From: Burkholderiaceae bacterium
Lineage (GTDB): Bacteria; Pseudomonadota; Gammaproteobacteria; Burkholderiales; Burkholderiaceae_F
DNA length: 45,147 bases
Assembly: GCA_019236735.1 (NCBI GenBank)
Contig: JAFAIM010000042.1
Span: 1 to 45,147 of the forward strand
Reading direction: 5' to 3'
This document shows, one piece after another, positions 43,223 through 45,147 of this stretch; position 1 is the first letter of the stretch, and every line of letters starts with the position of its first letter. Below the pieces are notes generated by a model, which was not told where the DNA came from, searched no databases, and saw only the letters and a list, made by a program, of their open reading frames with translations. The position numbers and the translations under genes were made by a program.

Positions 43223-44122
43223 TCACCGCGGCTTCAGCATGGCGTTGGCCGTCTCGCGGATCAATTCAAGCATCTCGCGCTGGGTGGGCGTTGCCGGACG
43301 CTTCGAGCTCACCGCGAGCGACAACCGGCTGCGCAACGGCGGCTTGACGATTTTTCGGACCGTGAAGGCGGATGTCTTTCCCGAGGTCGTCACCGCGTAC
43401 ATCGAAAGCACCGCGCAACCAGCACCATCGGCCACCAGATCCAGGATCGCGGCAACTCCGTCGATCTCCAGGGCGATCTTCGGACGACAGCCGATGTTTG
43501 CAAGTTCGGTTTCGACCAGCATCCGGATTGCGTTGGGCAAAGTAGGGATCACCAGCGGCTGCTCGGCCACCTCGCGCAGCGATATCGCCTTCACCGGTGA
43601 TTTGCCGCGCCTGCGCTCGATCAGAAACAACTCCTCTTCCAACAGCGGCGACAGATCCACATCGGGTGAAGGCGCGGCGTTGTACAGCAACGCGATATCC
43701 AGGCGGCCTGCGATCAGCGATTCGCGCAGGGTCGCGGACATTGCCTCGCCGATCGAAAGGGAGGCCTCGGGCATGCGCGCCCGAAAGGCGTGCGTGAGCG
43801 GAACCGTTAGGACCTTGGACAGGCTGGGCGGAAGCCCCACTGCAACACGGCCGGTGAGCGCTCCGCGCACTCGCGCGAGCTCCTCGCGCACGCGTGCAAC
43901 CTGGTGCAATACACCGCGCGCATGCTCGAGCAATACCGTGCCTGCCTCGGTGGTGGCGACGCCGCGGCCATTGCGCACCAGAAGGTTCTGGTGCAGCTCG
44001 ACCTCCAGCAGGCGCACTTGCCGGCTGAGCGCCGGTTGCGCGACATCCAGAGCGATCGAGGCTCGCGTGAAGCTACCCAGCTCGGCAACGCGAACGAAGT
44101 ACTCCAGTTGCTTGAGGTCCAT
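43223..44122 (-). CDS. LysR-family transcriptional regulator
   Basis: 299 residues. HTH at about 4-40 (KQLEYFVRVAELGSFTRASIALDVAQPALSRQVRLLEVEL) and an effector domain of the nitrogen-assimilation (Nac-like) type: RVAVGLPPSLSKVLTVPLTHAFRARMPEASLSIGEAMS. It is divergent, across 117 bp, from the ModA-like gene and the ligJ-type gene, so it probably controls that aromatic-acid operon. Confidence 0.93.
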   Translation of the reverse strand: MDLKQLEYFVRVAELGSFTRASIALDVAQPALSRQVRLLEVELHQNLLVRNGRGVATTEAGTVLLEHARGVLHQVARVREELARVRGALTGRVAVGLPPSLSKVLTVPLTHAFRARMPEASLSIGEAMSATLRESLIAGRLDIALLYNAAPSPDVDLSPLLEEELFLIERRRGKSPVKAISLREVAEQPLVIPTLPNAIRMLVETELANIGCRPKIALEIDGVAAILDLVADGAGCAVLSMYAVTTSGKTSAFTVRKIVKPPLRSRLSLAVSSKRPATPTQREMLELIRETANAMLKPR

Positions 44123-44239
44123 TGCGGCAGGATACCCGACAACATCAAGATATCGGCAACCCGGCTATCGCAGAATGGTATAGCTGCTAGAGCGGCGCAG
44201 ACCTGTCGCAACGCTGCCGCCGACGCGACAATTCGCTTC

Positions 44240-44968
44240 ATGGAGCGGCCTTGGATCAAACCTTGCATCAAAGGGATCTCCTCGATGGCGACCCGGGCGG
44301 TGCTGGCCGAGCTCACGGCGGTGTTCGAGCAGCGCTCTGGCTGTACGGTCGCGGTCGAATCGGTCGGCGGCGTCGACGCTTTTCTACGAGTGCAGGGCGG
44401 CGAGGCGTTCGACTTCGTCGTGCTGGCCAGCGACGCGATCGACAGGCTCGTTGCGGCCCGAGCGGTTGCGGGCGACAGCAAGGTCGATCTGGCGTGTTCC
44501 GGTGTGGCAGTTGCGGTGCGCGTCGGCGCGTTGCGGCCGCAGATCGGCACGGAGGACGCTCTGAAGCAAGCGGTACTGGCCGCGCGGAGCATCGGCTATT
44601 CGACCGGCCCGAGCGGCGTCGCACTGGCGCGATTGTTTGAGCGCTGGGGCATCGCCGGCCAGGTCGCCGGTCGCGTAGTCGAAGCCAAGCCCGGCGTCCC
44701 GGTGGGCAGCCTGGTCGCACGCGGCGAGGTGGAGCTCGGATTTCAGCAGCTGAGCGAGCTGATTCACCTCGAGGGAATCGTCGTGTTGGGACCGATGCCG
44801 GATGCGATCCCGATCATCACGACATTTTCCGGCGGCGTCTGCGTCGGTTCGACCAATTCGCCGGCGGCCCGCGGCCTGCTCGACTTCGTCGCCAGGGCCG
44901 AATTCAACGCGGTCAAGCGCCGGCACGGCATGGCGCCGGCCCGAGCCAACGAGGAGCACGGCACATGA
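44240..44968 (+). CDS. ModA-like substrate-binding-domain protein
   Basis: 242 residues if ATG 44240 is the start; the fold begins IKGISSMATRAVLAELTAVFEQRSGC, so a later start would remove the first strand. It has a type II periplasmic-binding-protein pattern: VAVESVGGVDAFLRVQGGEAFDFVVLASDAIDRLV, GYSTGPSGVALARLFERWGI, PVGSLVARGEVELGFQQLSEL. No signal peptide is visible, unlike ModA transport proteins, so it is probably cytoplasmic. Its stop overlaps the start of the next gene (ATGA at 44965-44968), tying it to the ligJ-type enzyme. Function is unknown; a role in the dicarboxylate/aromatic pathway is inferred. Confidence 0.82.
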   Translation: MERPWIKPCIKGISSMATRAVLAELTAVFEQRSGCTVAVESVGGVDAFLRVQGGEAFDFVVLASDAIDRLVAARAVAGDSKVDLACSGVAVAVRVGALRPQIGTEDALKQAVLAARSIGYSTGPSGVALARLFERWGIAGQVAGRVVEAKPGVPVGSLVARGEVELGFQQLSELIHLEGIVVLGPMPDAIPIITTFSGGVCVGSTNSPAARGLLDFVARAEFNAVKRRHGMAPARANEEHGT

Positions 44969-45147
44969 TCATCGACTGCCACGGCCATTACACGACCGCT
45001 CCGCCCGCGCTCGGCGCCTGGCGCGATTTGCAGATCGCCGCGCTCAAGGATCCCGGGAGGACACCCAAGGCGAGCGACCTCAGGATTAGCGACGACGAGC
45101 TGCGCGAGTCGATCGAGACCAACCAACTGAAGCTGATGCGCCAGCGT
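44965..45147 (+). CDS. 4-oxalomesaconate hydratase-like amidohydrolase-fold enzyme (5' part)
   Basis: 61 codons to the window edge. The N-terminus MIIDCHGHYTTAPPALGAWR and the following SDLRISDDELRESIETNQLKLM strongly resemble LigJ, the metal-dependent 4-oxalomesaconate hydratase of the protocatechuate 4,5-cleavage pathway; DCHGHY supplies the first HxH metal ligands. Translation is coupled to the preceding ModA-like gene through ATGA. The 3' part is outside the window, so integrity cannot be judged, and a related amidohydrolase-2 enzyme remains possible. Confidence 0.8.
   Translation, partial: MIIDCHGHYTTAPPALGAWRDLQIAALKDPGRTPKASDLRISDDELRESIETNQLKLMRQR

Overview
The window is GC-rich chromosomal DNA of a proteobacterium, most likely a betaproteobacterium of Burkholderiales type. 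This is inferred from the gene families: a divergent oxyR/katG pair, a protein with DUF4148-like repeats, XapX proteins, an isoquinoline-oxidoreductase-type molybdoenzyme, a cyclic-nucleotide-domain thioredoxin-reductase-like protein, and a ligJ-type gene next to a ModA-like protein. No rRNA or other decisive taxonomic marker is present, so the genus cannot be named.

Layout. (1) 1-7.4 kb is accessory DNA. It holds the end of a sulfite-oxidase-fold molybdoenzyme, tRNA-Lys(CTT), an integrase stub directly after the tRNA, a ParE-type toxin-antitoxin pair, a DUF4386 membrane protein, a complete IS30-family insertion sequence, a parDE pair with a palindromic operator, and an exported GH51 arabinofuranosidase. 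A 92-bp repeat, 90/92 identical between copies, brackets the parDE-glycosidase segment. (2) 7.4-21.8 kb holds single genes: DoxX, an unusual receiver-like/membrane/coiled-coil/trypsin-like protease, oxyR and katG, a UBP zinc-finger protein, a very long AsmA protein, an efflux-gene remnant whose two operator-like sites survive, a cNMP-domain flavoprotein, a hydrolase-OsmC fusion and a DUF1801 protein. (3) 22.2-25.4 kb is a periplasmic/redox group: a Tat-exported metallophosphoesterase followed by two c-type cytochromes, a secreted three-repeat protein, and a divergent five-helix membrane protein. (4) 25.5-36.1 kb is a run of nine minus-strand genes with gaps of 2-32 bp: SDR, thiolase, MaoC hydratase, DctA, malic enzyme, SrpA-like catalase, XdhC, and the 2Fe-2S and molybdopterin subunits of an isoquinoline-oxidoreductase-like enzyme. 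A divergent TetR gene with two operator-like sites sits at its head. (5) 37-42.3 kb: a LysR gene diverges from pirin, YcaC-like hydrolase, YtcJ-like amidohydrolase, XapX and an XapX-DoxX fusion. (6) 42.3-45.1 kb: a MaoC-like protein beside an alpha/beta-hydrolase remnant, then LysR, a ModA-like binding protein and the start of a 4-oxalomesaconate hydratase-like gene, which suggests a protocatechuate 4,5-cleavage locus continuing to the right.

How the parts fit. Oxidative-stress functions recur (OxyR/KatG, OsmC, SrpA-like catalase, flavoprotein). The nine-gene run joins beta-oxidation-type chemistry with C4-dicarboxylate uptake and malate decarboxylation and ends in a MoCo hydroxylase, so it reads as a catabolic operon of unknown substrate. 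The least conventional protein is the receiver-like/protease fusion at 8091-9755: its receiver lacks the phosphoacceptor Asp and conserved Lys, while its protease triad looks intact. All functions are read from sequence by eye; no database search was possible.
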